A program made the translations under genes and the position numbers. From Candidatus Gastranaerophilales bacterium (GTDB taxonomy: Bacteria > Cyanobacteriota > Vampirovibrionia > Gastranaerophilales > Gastranaerophilaceae), in contig CAJULH010000050.1 in NCBI GenBank assembly GCA_910587175.1, positions 1 through 14,280 on the forward strand: a DNA stretch of 14,280 bases. The letters are read 5' to 3'. Numbering within the stretch: the first letter of the stretch is position 1; every line of letters begins with the position of its first letter. Below are positions 1 through 6,719 of this stretch, in pieces. Below the pieces are notes generated by a model. It was not told the DNA's origin. It worked only from the letters and a program-made list of their open reading frames with translations, and did no database searches.

Positions 1-1533
1 TGTATCTTCAAGTTTATCAAGCTTTTTAGCAATCTTTTTAGTTGAACAAATTCCGTTTAAAATTTTGCTTGCTGCCTTGTATGGATAGCTTGCAATTTCA
101 AATAGAAATTTAAAGGGCATTAAAGGAATTTGAAGCAATTCTTTGTTTGAAATCTGAATCTTGGTGAATGGAATTGTGCTCATTTTTTCATATTCACCGA
201 GAAGAATTTTGCCGTCTTTGACCAGTTCTGGATTATTAAAAATACCTTTTAGCTTAATATCTTTGAAATAACTTAGCATATCTTTCAATTCACAGTTATC
301 TAAAATATGGTAAAAAGAATTTAACTCTTTTTCATCAACCCAAAGTTGTCCTGTTTTAAAATTTTCAACTCCTTGTTTGATTGTTTTGGGGATTAATTTT
401 CCAAAATATTCTCTCAAATTTTCAAATGTTTTTGTGCCTTTGATGCCCTTTAAGGCAAATCCCGTTACAATGCTTGTAAGACAAGCCAATCCTATATTTT
501 TGAAGGTCAAAATATGTTTTTTCTTTTTATTTGTCTGTAATTTATTGGATTCTCCTACATATTGTTTACTTTCATTATTTTTTGCAGCCTGTATAAACTC
601 GTTCATAGTTGGTGTTTTAAATGGTATCCAGGCTTTTTCAGGCAATTTTATTCTTTTTAACGGTCTTCCTGTTGAAAGACGGGATGTTATTCTAAATATT
701 GTACTTAATGCTGTGCTTAATACAGGTGCAGCATAAATATGATTGTTTGTAAATTCAGAAAACGAACCAAGAGTTATATATTGAGCCAAAGCCTCTTGTC
801 CGCTTTCAATTAATTCCTGTTTTCTTTTACCTTTGGCGGATTTTTTGGCTTCTTCTTCAGATTTACCGTTTAGGATTGATTTATTGTAAAAATCGTTACC
901 CATAATGGAAGCCGTAATTAAACCCAAAATTATTTTGTTGGTTGTTCTTTCATAGGTGGTGTTGTATTTAGGTCTATCCTTTGCAAGATTTTCATCAAAT
1001 AGTTTGAAGAAATTGTCTGTTACTTCATCACATATTGTACCAAATTCTCCGCACTTGTCTTTGCCTTTACTGTTGCATAAGATTTCTTCAATGTTTTTAC
1101 CCTTAGCTGCACCATTAAGAAAAGTGTCGCCATTTTGGAGCAGACCCCGCAAAGCTCTCTCGTATTTTTCATGTTCACCCGCTTTCCTGTAATTCGCAAG
1201 GAATTGTTTATTGTATAAACTTTCAATATTAAATTTTTCACTAAAAGAATTTAGCCACCCTTTCCACATCTTTGTAAAAGGATAACTTATGGTTTCAACA
1301 AAAGCATTTGATTTTTTAAAAACATCCTCGCCGTTGACTTTTTGAATAAAATCACTGCCGACAGCATCAAGCAACTTGTCATACATTCTGCCCAGATTAT
1401 GCTCAGTTATTTTTTGAATAGCATTTAAATGGACAATTTTTCCTGTGCTAAGACCTGTAAAACTTAAATTATTTTTACTATTTTTTGGCACAGCGAATGA
1501 AGACGCACTGTAACTTTTTGTTAATAGTTCCAT
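1..1533 (-). CDS. Hypothetical protein with N-terminal SFTG motif, C-terminus outside the window
   Basis: The reading frame is open from an ATG at 1533 down to the first base, giving 511 codons with no stop, so the C-terminus lies outside the window. I do not recognise a known domain. Residues 21-27 read NNLSFTG, similar in place and form to QTVSFGN in the next gene upstream. The body is Lys/Asn/Glu-rich, with weakly hydrophobic stretches near 201-212 (IILGLITASIMG), 268-280 and 347-364 (IGLACLTSIVTGFALKGI) that could touch or cross a membrane. No signal peptide is visible. The only Shine-Dalgarno-like sequence, AAAGGTGA at 1554-1547, lies 13 bases before the start, longer than usual, and could be hidden in a hairpin. 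The gene follows the 1652-2554 gene on the same strand after a 118-base gap. Its function is unknown; the coding call is secure because of the frame's length. Confidence 0.85.
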   Translation of the reverse strand, partial: MELLTKSYSASSFAVPKNSKNNLSFTGLSTGKIVHLNAIQKITEHNLGRMYDKLLDAVGSDFIQKVNGEDVFKKSNAFVETISYPFTKMWKGWLNSFSEKFNIESLYNKQFLANYRKAGEHEKYERALRGLLQNGDTFLNGAAKGKNIEEILCNSKGKDKCGEFGTICDEVTDNFFKLFDENLAKDRPKYNTTYERTTNKIILGLITASIMGNDFYNKSILNGKSEEEAKKSAKGKRKQELIESGQEALAQYITLGSFSEFTNNHIYAAPVLSTALSTIFRITSRLSTGRPLKRIKLPEKAWIPFKTPTMNEFIQAAKNNESKQYVGESNKLQTNKKKKHILTFKNIGLACLTSIVTGFALKGIKGTKTFENLREYFGKLIPKTIKQGVENFKTGQLWVDEKELNSFYHILDNCELKDMLSYFKDIKLKGIFNNPELVKDGKILLGEYEKMSTIPFTKIQISNKELLQIPLMPFKFLFEIASYPYKAASKILNGICSTKKIAKKLDKLEDT

Positions 1534-1546
1534 TCAGGGAAATTTT

Positions 1547-1587
1547 TCACCTTTTTTGAAAAATATAAATCGAGAGTACAAAGGTGA
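1547..1587 (-). promoter_or_regulatory. Possible hairpin masking the ribosome binding site of the 1533 gene
   Basis: TCACCTTT at 1547-1554 and AAAGGTGA at 1580-1587 form a perfect 8-base inverted repeat with a 25-base loop. On the minus strand the part nearer the start codon is the AAAGGTGA Shine-Dalgarno-like sequence, so pairing would hide it. The pairing is visible in the sequence; any role in translation control is inference. Confidence 0.3.
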
Positions 1588-1651
1588 TAAAAAATTAGTT
1601 TTGCTATTAAATTTGAATTTAAAGATATTTTTGAAACAAAAGTTTACAAAA

Positions 1652-2554
1652 CTATCGCCTCATATAGAATGCATCTTCAAGATCCTGTTCGTAAGAGGTC
1701 ATTTCTCTGGGTTCGGGTTTAGGCGGGAAGAATGTATCGTATAGTTTGTCGCTAAGCTCTATAATTAGCCTGAGGCGTTTCATTCCATCTTCTGTGCTGC
1801 AATCGATATTTGTTCTCCAATTATTATCTAATTTATGTTCTTTTCTAAAGTCATTTAATATTTGCCGATATCGCACATGCTGTCGCTGTCTATTTTGCAA
1901 TTCACGATTAAAGAAATAGCGTTTAATTCTGCCGAGGTTTTCTGAAGGTTTTTCATCTTTGTTAAATGGGTCTTTTGTAAATTCAAAGCTTACAAGTTTT
2001 TCTTCAGGATTAAATTTTGAAATACGGACAAACTTGTTCCAGTCAAAATTATCTCTTTTATATATTCCGTTTCTTTTGCATTCACGCAATGTATGAGTAA
2101 TAATATCCTCTTCGGCTTTCACCAAATCCCGATGCAAATAACAAATACCGGAAACGCAATCAAGTAGATCTAAATAATTAGGTTCTTTATCAATTATTCC
2201 GGTTTCTATTGCAACTTTATCAGGCCATCTTCTACGATATTGAAACAATTCATCAAATCTGTGTTTATTTTCATGTTTATCTGTAATATCTCTATTCATA
2301 ACAACATAAAGAAAATCTTTACCTTTAATGTCTTTTGCGCTCTTTACCGTTACAAATGGACAGTCCTTAAGATATTCATAAAATCCATACATATAATCAT
2401 CGTCAGCAGCTGACAACCCTAAAAGCTCATAAGTCAGTCTGTCAGCCTTTTTATCTTCAAAGTTTCCAAAGCTAACAGTTTGATTTTGCTTATTCTGATT
2501 TTGTGGTCTTAAATTTTGACGGTTGTACGCCACTGATATCGGGTTTATTCTCAT
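1652..2554 (-). CDS. Hypothetical protein with N-terminal SFGN motif
   Basis: A 300-residue protein that starts at an ATG with GAGGA five bases upstream, a good ribosome binding site. The first 31 residues are rich in Asn and Gln and look unstructured, ending in QTVSFGN. The rest is charged and soluble-looking, with no signal peptide and no membrane segment. The C-terminal half is rich in Arg and aromatic residues (for example RRYRQ-like and FFNREL stretches around 208-232), and a Pro-rich patch (FFPPKPEPR) lies near 276-284. I do not recognise a family. The shared N-terminal motif and common strand suggest that this and the downstream 1533 gene belong to the same lineage-specific class of tagged orphan proteins. 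Whether the motif is a sorting signal, a binding peptide or only a remnant of ancestry cannot be told from here. Confidence 0.8.
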   Translation of the reverse strand: MRINPISVAYNRQNLRPQNQNKQNQTVSFGNFEDKKADRLTYELLGLSAADDDYMYGFYEYLKDCPFVTVKSAKDIKGKDFLYVVMNRDITDKHENKHRFDELFQYRRRWPDKVAIETGIIDKEPNYLDLLDCVSGICYLHRDLVKAEEDIITHTLRECKRNGIYKRDNFDWNKFVRISKFNPEEKLVSFEFTKDPFNKDEKPSENLGRIKRYFFNRELQNRQRQHVRYRQILNDFRKEHKLDNNWRTNIDCSTEDGMKRLRLIIELSDKLYDTFFPPKPEPREMTSYEQDLEDAFYMRR

Positions 2555-2579
2555 TAATTTCCTCGTGTCTATTATTTTT

Positions 2580-2628
2580 TCAAAAAGGGTGAACTATTAA
2601 TTTATTTTATTATAGGTCAAAAAGGGTG
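2580..2628. repeat. Two direct copies of TCAAAAAGGGTG
   Basis: TCAAAAAGGGTG occurs at 2580-2591 and again at 2617-2628, 37 bases apart. The second copy is extended to GGTCAAAAAGGGT (2615-2627), whose reverse complement occurs at 2787-2799. Each copy resembles a ribosome binding site, but only two-codon frames follow, so they are more likely DNA sites or repeat remnants. Confidence 0.5.
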
Positions 2629-2785
2629 GGATGATATAAAACATGAAATAAAAATTTTTTGCTAGTTATCTTTAAAAAAGATAAAATTTGTTAAAACCCG
2701 CCTCATAAAAGCATTTTAGCGTAAAACAAAAGAAAAAGCAGGGAATGACTGCACTATTAAAAGGCATATACCCTGCTTTAACTTT

Positions 2786-2800
2786 GACCCTTTTTGACCC
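2786..2800. repeat. Inverted partner of the GGTCAAAAAGGGT repeat
   Basis: The sequence GACCCTTTTTGACCC is itself a GACCC-T5-GACCC direct repeat, and its ACCCTTTTTGACC core is the exact reverse complement of 2615-2627. The two arms lie about 160 bases apart, so they could close a large loop or be separate protein-binding sites. Confidence 0.4.
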
Positions 2801-3144
2801 GGATATCTTTTTAAGTCACCGAAAATATCGGATCAGATTCAAAGTTTAGATAGAATGAGGAAAATTGATTGGTTTTGGTTTGATAAATATCTTAATTCTT
2901 AAAACATTATACTAACCGGCTTTACATAAAAATGACCTTAAGTAGTTTTTTAGGAAGTCTTCCCGGACTTTTATCTAATTGCTGAAAGCTGAATTGCAGA
3001 ACGCAATTAATTCACCGAAAAAAGTTTATTCCAAAAATAAAAATTTTTCAGGAATTTCAAAAAAAATATTTACAAAACGTTACAAAAATATTCTGAAATT
3101 ATCTGCAAAATTCTATATTATTTACACAATAAATTTTTCTAAAT

Positions 3145-3157
3145 CTATTGATAATAG
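3145..3157. promoter_or_regulatory. Palindrome upstream of the hcp promoter
   Basis: CTATTGATAATAG is a perfect 5+5 inverted repeat with a 3-base centre, 12 bases upstream of the -35 box. Its place suits an activator or repressor site. hcp genes are commonly controlled by Crp/FNR-family regulators (HcpR, FNR) or NsrR, but this palindrome does not match a consensus I can name. Confidence 0.3.
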
Positions 3158-3169
3158 CAAATACGGCAA

Positions 3170-3198
3170 TTTACAATTTTCATTATAGTATTTATACT
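3170..3198 (+). promoter_or_regulatory. Sigma-70-type promoter of hcp
   Basis: TTTACA at 3170-3175 and TATACT at 3193-3198 are separated by 17 bases. The predicted start near 3205 leaves a leader of about 18 bases before the ATG at 3223, with GGGAG at 3211-3215 as ribosome binding site. Confidence 0.65.
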
Positions 3199-3222
3199 TA
3201 GCCAAAATAAGGGAGAAAATAT

Positions 3223-4755
3223 ATGTCAATGTTTTGTTTTCAATGCGAACAGACTTCTCAGGGTAAAGGATGCAAAATACAGGGAGTTTGCGGCAAAAAG
3301 GCAGATACTGCAAATCTTCAGGATGAATTAACAAGCAATATCATTAAACTTGCAGTATGTAATGATATTAATGAAGAAAATACCGAATTAATAATTGAAG
3401 GATTATTCATAACAGTTACAAATGTAAATTTTAATAATGATTCAATAGAAAGTTTTAGCAAAAAAGTAAAAGAAAAAATAAAATGCGACTCTGATTTTGA
3501 CATTCAAACAATATGGAATTGCAGTGAAGATATAAGAAGCTTGAAATCCCTAATATTATTTGGCTTAAAAGGAATGGCTGCTTATGCTCATCATGCAAAG
3601 GTTTTAGGATATAAATTAAATGAAATAGACGATTATTTTTATGAAGTACTTCGGGCTATTGCCGAAAATAATACCATTGATGAATTGCTTCCGTTGGTTT
3701 TAAAAACAGGTGAAATCAATTTAAAATGCATGGAGCTATTAGATAGGGCAAACACGGAAACTTACGGAATGCCAATTCCGCAAAAGATTTCTACCAACAT
3801 AGAAAAGGGACCCTTTATTGTTGTAACAGGTCATGATTTACGGGATTTGGCTTTGTTATTGGAACAAACAAAAGATAAAGGCATAAATATTTATACCCAT
3901 GGCGAAATGCTCCCCGCTCATGCTTATCCCGAATTAAAAAAATATTCCCATCTGAAGGGAAACTTTGGCACAGCCTGGCAAAACCAGCAAAAAGAATTTG
4001 ATAATATTCCAGCCCCGATACTTTTTACGACAAATTGCATAATGCCTGTTAAAGAAAGCTATAAAGATCGGGTTTTTACAACTTCTGTTGTGAATTATCC
4101 CGAATGTCATCATATCGGGGGAGATAAAGATTTCTCGCCTTTAATAAACAAAGCGCTTGAACTGGGCGGCTATAATGAAGAGAAAATAATGACTGGTATA
4201 AACGGCGGTAATACATTAAGTGTCGGTTTTGGACATAACACAGTACTTTCAATAGCAGACAAAATCATTGATAAAATAAAAACCGGCGCAATAAAACATA
4301 TTTTTCTGGTTGGAGGCTGTGACGGCGCAAAACCCGGAAGAAATTATTACACGGAATTTGTAAAATTAACTCCGCCGGATACCCTTGTTTTAACTCTTGC
4401 GTGCGGAAAATTCAGATTTAACGACCTTGATTTAGGAGATATCAAAGGAATCCCGAGATTATTGGATATGGGGCAATGCAATGACGCTTATAGCGCAATT
4501 AAGGTTGCAATGGAGCTTGCAAAAGTTTTTAATTGCTCAGTTAACGAACTGCCGTTATCACTGATACTTTCATGGTATGAACAAAAAGCTGTTTGTATAC
4601 TTTTAACATTGCTTTACTTGGGCATAGAAAATATTCGGCTGGGACCAACACTGCCGGCATTTGTATCTCCTGATATTTTAAAAATCCTTGTTGATAAATA
4701 CAAAATAAAACTAATAACTACGGCAGAAAACGATATAAAAGAAATTCTAAACTAA
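3223..4755 (+). CDS. hcp: Hybrid-cluster protein (Hcp, hydroxylamine reductase family), class I
   Basis: Hcp is a cytoplasmic iron-sulfur enzyme that protects anaerobes from nitric oxide. It was first described as reducing hydroxylamine to ammonia, and NO reduction or S-nitrosylation roles are also reported. Cysteines 5, 8, 17 and 23 follow the CxxCx8Cx5C spacing of class I proteins, which bind a [4Fe-4S] cluster. All hybrid-cluster ligand positions are present: H204 (GHDLRD), E228 (HGEMLPA), C272 (TTNC), C366 (GGCDG, the usual persulfide Cys), C394 (LACGKFR), C419 (GQCND), E453 and K455 (WYEQKA). The length, 510 residues, is somewhat shorter than the roughly 550 of class I enzymes, with the missing part between the N-terminal cysteines and residue 100. 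The start has GGGAG seven bases upstream. No hcr reductase gene is adjacent, so the electron donor must be encoded elsewhere. The gene stands alone between its own promoter and terminator. Confidence 0.96.
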   Translation: MSMFCFQCEQTSQGKGCKIQGVCGKKADTANLQDELTSNIIKLAVCNDINEENTELIIEGLFITVTNVNFNNDSIESFSKKVKEKIKCDSDFDIQTIWNCSEDIRSLKSLILFGLKGMAAYAHHAKVLGYKLNEIDDYFYEVLRAIAENNTIDELLPLVLKTGEINLKCMELLDRANTETYGMPIPQKISTNIEKGPFIVVTGHDLRDLALLLEQTKDKGINIYTHGEMLPAHAYPELKKYSHLKGNFGTAWQNQQKEFDNIPAPILFTTNCIMPVKESYKDRVFTTSVVNYPECHHIGGDKDFSPLINKALELGGYNEEKIMTGINGGNTLSVGFGHNTVLSIADKIIDKIKTGAIKHIFLVGGCDGAKPGRNYYTEFVKLTPPDTLVLTLACGKFRFNDLDLGDIKGIPRLLDMGQCNDAYSAIKVAMELAKVFNCSVNELPLSLILSWYEQKAVCILLTLLYLGIENIRLGPTLPAFVSPDILKILVDKYKIKLITTAENDIKEILN

Positions 4756-4782
4756 AAAGACGGGATTAAATCCCGTCTTTTT
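4754..4782 (+). terminator. Rho-independent terminator of hcp
   Basis: A perfect stem of AAAAAGACGGGAT (4754-4766) with ATCCCGTCTTTTT (4770-4782) around a three-base loop, starting inside the hcp stop codon. The A and T runs on both sides make it potentially bidirectional. Confidence 0.92.
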
Positions 4783-4850
4783 AAAATTCACCACAGCATT
4801 GACAAGGTTTTGGGAAATATTGTTTGATAATGTTACATAAATTTTTAAAC

Positions 4851-4903
4851 AAATATATTTACTTGATTACAATAAACACAATTCAAAGGTAAATATATTT
4901 ACT
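4851..4903. repeat. Two 13-base direct repeats, 40 bases apart
   Basis: AAATATATTTACT occurs at 4851-4863 and 4891-4903. Each copy contains the self-complementary AAATATATTT. The exact 40-base period and the place upstream of the JAB-like gene suggest paired binding sites for a dimeric regulator. A second, weaker likeness links ACAATTCAAAGGTA (4878-4891) with ACAATCCAAAGGTA at the ribosome binding site of the next gene, as if about 70 bases had been partly duplicated. Confidence 0.5.
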
Positions 4904-4923
4904 GACTAAGCAATTTTTTAATT

Positions 4924-4947
4924 TTGATTGTTTTATATCAATATAAT
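4924..4947 (+). promoter_or_regulatory. Inverted repeat TTGAT-N8-ATCAA abutting a TATAAT box
   Basis: TTGAT (4924-4928) and ATCAA (4937-4941) are perfect inverted half-sites, directly followed by TATAAT (4942-4947). No good -35 box is present at 17 bases, so transcription may need an activator at the inverted repeat. The half-sites equal those of FNR/Crp-type boxes, but the spacer is 8 instead of 4 bases, so assignment to that family is uncertain. Confidence 0.4.
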
Positions 4948-4969
4948 TAATAACAATCCAAAGGTATAT

Positions 4970-5758
4970 ATGTCATCAATTAATAGCATTACATCAAAAG
5001 TAATTAATGAATTGCAAATTCCAAAAACATCTTTTGCAAAAATTTCCAATATAGGCGCCCAGCTTCGTGAACTTGAACAAGATACCTTTGAAAAAATGTC
5101 CGAAAATGCAACTTTTTCAAAAGCTACTTTTGAAAAAGCAAAAGATATAGTAATGGAAACAATTACAGGTGCAAAACCAAAAGAAAGCCTTGTTTATATT
5201 ATGGATGATAAAATAATTCACCATGAACTTGGCGATATGAGCAGCGTTAAAATTACAGATACAATGAAAGAATTATTGAATAACCCGAAAAACAGGATTG
5301 CCGTTGTTCATTCTCATCCCGGCAATTTTGGTGCATCAACCATGCCTGTTTCATATCAGGATTTTGCTTCCATAAACAGCTATGAAGCTGCAAGAAGTAT
5401 CTATGCAATAAATAAACAGGGTGAATACTCTCTTTTGGAAAAAGTTGGCAAACAAAGACCATCAGCTTTAAAAGTTTTAAATTATGAAGTAAAAAATTAT
5501 AATGAAACCAATAGTCAAGAACTTTACGAAAAAATGTTATACAGTAAATTTGATGAAATAAAATCTCTACTGCCTGAAAATCCAACAGAGGAAGATTTAT
5601 ATTTGGCATTTAGACTCTTAGCCGAAAAAGACCCTCAATTTGCCTCTAAATTAAGTTATGTTGAAATGCAAGAAGCATTGGCGCAACATAACTTTTGGCT
5701 TAAATATGCTTCCGAACTTGGCATGAAGTATGATACAAATTATTCTTGTTTCAAATAA
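4970..5758 (+). CDS. Hypothetical protein with a JAB/JAMM-like HxHP...SxxD motif
   Basis: I place the start at the ATG at 4970 because AAAGG lies five bases upstream; the in-frame TTG at 4928 lies before the TATAAT box. The 262-residue product has no signal peptide or membrane segment. Residues 112-131 read VVHSHP, then a loop, then SYQD, giving H114, H116, S128 and D131. JAB/JAMM metalloproteases and RadC-like proteins carry HxHPx(6)SxxD, with a catalytic Glu upstream; here the loop is about four residues longer and the Glu could be E86 in HHELGD. The preceding LVYIMDD and following SIYAINKQGEYSLLEKVG fit strands of that fold. The C-terminal third (about 185-262) is helical and unknown. If the motif is real, it would be a zinc peptidase or isopeptidase. 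It stands alone between hcp and a convergent gene, with an elaborate upstream region. Family assignment is by motif only. Confidence 0.7.
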   Translation: MSSINSITSKVINELQIPKTSFAKISNIGAQLRELEQDTFEKMSENATFSKATFEKAKDIVMETITGAKPKESLVYIMDDKIIHHELGDMSSVKITDTMKELLNNPKNRIAVVHSHPGNFGASTMPVSYQDFASINSYEAARSIYAINKQGEYSLLEKVGKQRPSALKVLNYEVKNYNETNSQELYEKMLYSKFDEIKSLLPENPTEEDLYLAFRLLAEKDPQFASKLSYVEMQEALAQHNFWLKYASELGMKYDTNYSCFK

Positions 5759-5804
5759 CCTTATGTGTTTTATGCATTGAATTTATAATACCGATATTTA
5801 GCCC

Positions 5805-5879
5805 CATAAAAGCATTATCTTTGTTCCATATTCCAATTTGTATCTTCCAAGACAAAAGCATATACCCGGCTGACCCGGA
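5805..5879. repeat. Block resembling 2704-2803 (possible diverged repeat)
   Basis: This stretch carries CATAAAAGCATT (5805-5816), AAAAGCATATACCC (5854-5867) and GACCCGGA (5872-5879). The same three words occur in the same order at 2704-2715, 2759-2773 (with one extra G) and 2796-2803, with different spacing. It lies in the non-coding DNA after the JAB-like gene. The common order suggests two diverged copies of one non-coding element, but the pieces are short. Confidence 0.3.
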
Positions 5880-5938
5880 AAACAAAAACCACAGAATTTA
5901 CGAGTTCAGAACCTGGTTAACTAATCATAAAACATGAC

Positions 5939-5987
5939 AAAGTTTAATTAAACTTTATTTGTGATTATTTTAAAACTTTATTTGTGA
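5939..5987. repeat. 15-base tandem repeat and 18-base palindrome at the 3' end of the P-loop gene
   Basis: AAACTTTATTTGTGA is present at 5950-5964 and 5973-5987. The second copy encodes the last residues of the minus-strand P-loop protein and runs to its stop codon. The first copy overlaps a perfect 18-base palindrome, AAAGTTTAATTAAACTTT, at 5939-5956, which lies between the two convergent genes and could act as a weak terminator, though it is GC-poor. Confidence 0.6.
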
Positions 5988-6500
5988 ATTGTTTTCGTTT
6001 AAATTATTCCACTGCAGTTTTGTAACAAGCAATATTCTTTGTGCCAATTGTTCATTGAACTTATCTTTCTTGGCTTCGCTTGTTTTATATTTATAAAATG
6101 GCAATACAACAGCTTTCTTAACGGTAGGCAACAACTTTTCATAGAAATAATTAATTGATTCGCCCGTTGATTTGGTAGCGCAAAATACTATGCTGCAATT
6201 ATGTTTTTTAAAAAAGTTAAAATTGTTTGTTATGTTATAAGGATTATCTCCGCTTGTACCAATTCCTATATTAATTTCAATGTCAACAGAAATGCCAACT
6301 TTTATAACTATGCTTATATCGCCGGACGGAGGTGTATACGCGCTTTTATCGCATGTATACTCGTTTTTGCCTTGCTTTACGATAATATCATTCTTACATT
6401 GGTCATCATTCTTAATTAAAAATTCGCACAGTTTTTTCAATGTTGACGTTTTTCCGTTACTACCAACACCATGTAAAACAGAAATTAGCTCTATGGTCAT
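5970..6500 (-). CDS. Small P-loop NTPase, function unknown
   Basis: A 176-residue protein starting at an ATG with AAGGG about five bases upstream. Residues 11-19 (GVGSNGKTS) form a Walker A nucleotide-binding loop, directly after a first strand (IELISVLH). A strand at 63-80 ends in GIGTSGDN (79-86), and NCSIVFCATKSTGES (101-115) looks like a further strand and loop. This order, P-loop, then a GxxTxGDN element, then a cysteine/alanine strand followed by TG, recalls a group of small stand-alone ATPases I remember from other bacteria but cannot name. No classic Walker B (hhhhDE) is obvious. The protein is soluble, with a Lys/Asn-rich C-terminus. It is convergent with the JAB-like gene and follows the tRNA-Arg terminator. 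The substrate is unknown. Confidence 0.72.
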   Translation of the reverse strand: MTIELISVLHGVGSNGKTSTLKKLCEFLIKNDDQCKNDIIVKQGKNEYTCDKSAYTPPSGDISIVIKVGISVDIEINIGIGTSGDNPYNITNNFNFFKKHNCSIVFCATKSTGESINYFYEKLLPTVKKAVVLPFYKYKTSEAKKDKFNEQLAQRILLVTKLQWNNLNENNSQIKF

Positions 6501-6540
6501 TTTTGCCCTTTTTTAATTAATAACACCACACCAAGTTTAT

Positions 6541-6570
6541 ATTATAAACAAAAATCAGCCTGTATAACAA
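6541..6570 (-). promoter_or_regulatory. Possible promoter of the P-loop gene
   Basis: On the minus strand TTGTTA (6570-6565) and TATAAT (6546-6541) are separated by 18 bases, with a leader of about 35 bases before the ATG at 6500. The -35 box lies inside the stem of the tRNA terminator, so the two signals share bases. Confidence 0.45.
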
Positions 6571-6575
6571 GCTGA
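6550..6575 (-). terminator. Rho-independent terminator of tRNA-Arg
   Basis: Read on the minus strand, TCAGCTTG and CAGGCTGA form an 8-base stem with one G-U pair and a five-base loop, followed by TTTTTG. It begins 28 bases after the tRNA 3' end. Confidence 0.75.
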
Positions 6576-6603
6576 AAAGTAAAATAATTTTATTTTAAAG
6601 ATT

Positions 6604-6677
6604 TACGCCTGGAGCGATTCGAACGCTCGACCTACTGCTTAGAAGGCAGTTGCTCTATCCAGCTGAGCTACAGGCGC
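6604..6677 (-). tRNA. tRNA-Arg (anticodon TCT)
   Basis: The minus strand folds into a full cloverleaf: acceptor GCGCCTG with CAGGCGT (first pair G-U), D-arm GCTC/GAGC, anticodon arm ACTGC/GCAGT around the loop CTTCTAA, variable loop AGGTC, T-arm GAGCG/CGCTC around TTCGAAT, discriminator A. The anticodon TCT reads the Arg codon AGA, which is frequent in the AT-rich genes here. The 3' CCA is not encoded and must be added after transcription. A rearranged relative lies about 40 bases upstream. Confidence 0.97.
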
Positions 6678-6719
6678 ATAATATTTATTGTTTTGTCAAA
6701 GTATCAAAGCCATTCACTT

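Larger units (their letters stand above)
2555..3169. other. Gene-free stretch between the SFGN gene and hcp
   Basis: No convincing gene lies here. The only open frame, at 2979-3188, starts with TTG without a ribosome binding site and runs into the hcp promoter. The stretch contains two direct copies of TCAAAAAGGGTG, an inverted copy further right, a 9-base inverted repeat (AAAGCAGGG 2735-2743 / CCCTGCTTT 2771-2779, loop 27), and a small stem AATTGC 2992-2997 / GCAATT 3003-3008. It is very AT-rich towards hcp. Control DNA for both flanking genes, or a small RNA, would fit, but nothing proves either. Confidence 0.5.

Noticed and set aside
377..1192. Plus-strand open frames inside the first gene
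   Set aside because: They lie opposite a 511-codon minus-strand frame that is open throughout, and have no ribosome binding sites or domain-like sequence.
2979..3188. 69-codon open frame before hcp, with an NFSG word
   Set aside because: It begins with TTG, has no ribosome binding site, is made of AT-rich low-complexity codons and overlaps the hcp promoter.
4878..4905. Mini-gene after the first CAAAGG-like ribosome binding site
   Set aside because: The ribosome-binding-like word is followed only by ATT TAC TGA, so no start codon with an open frame exists.
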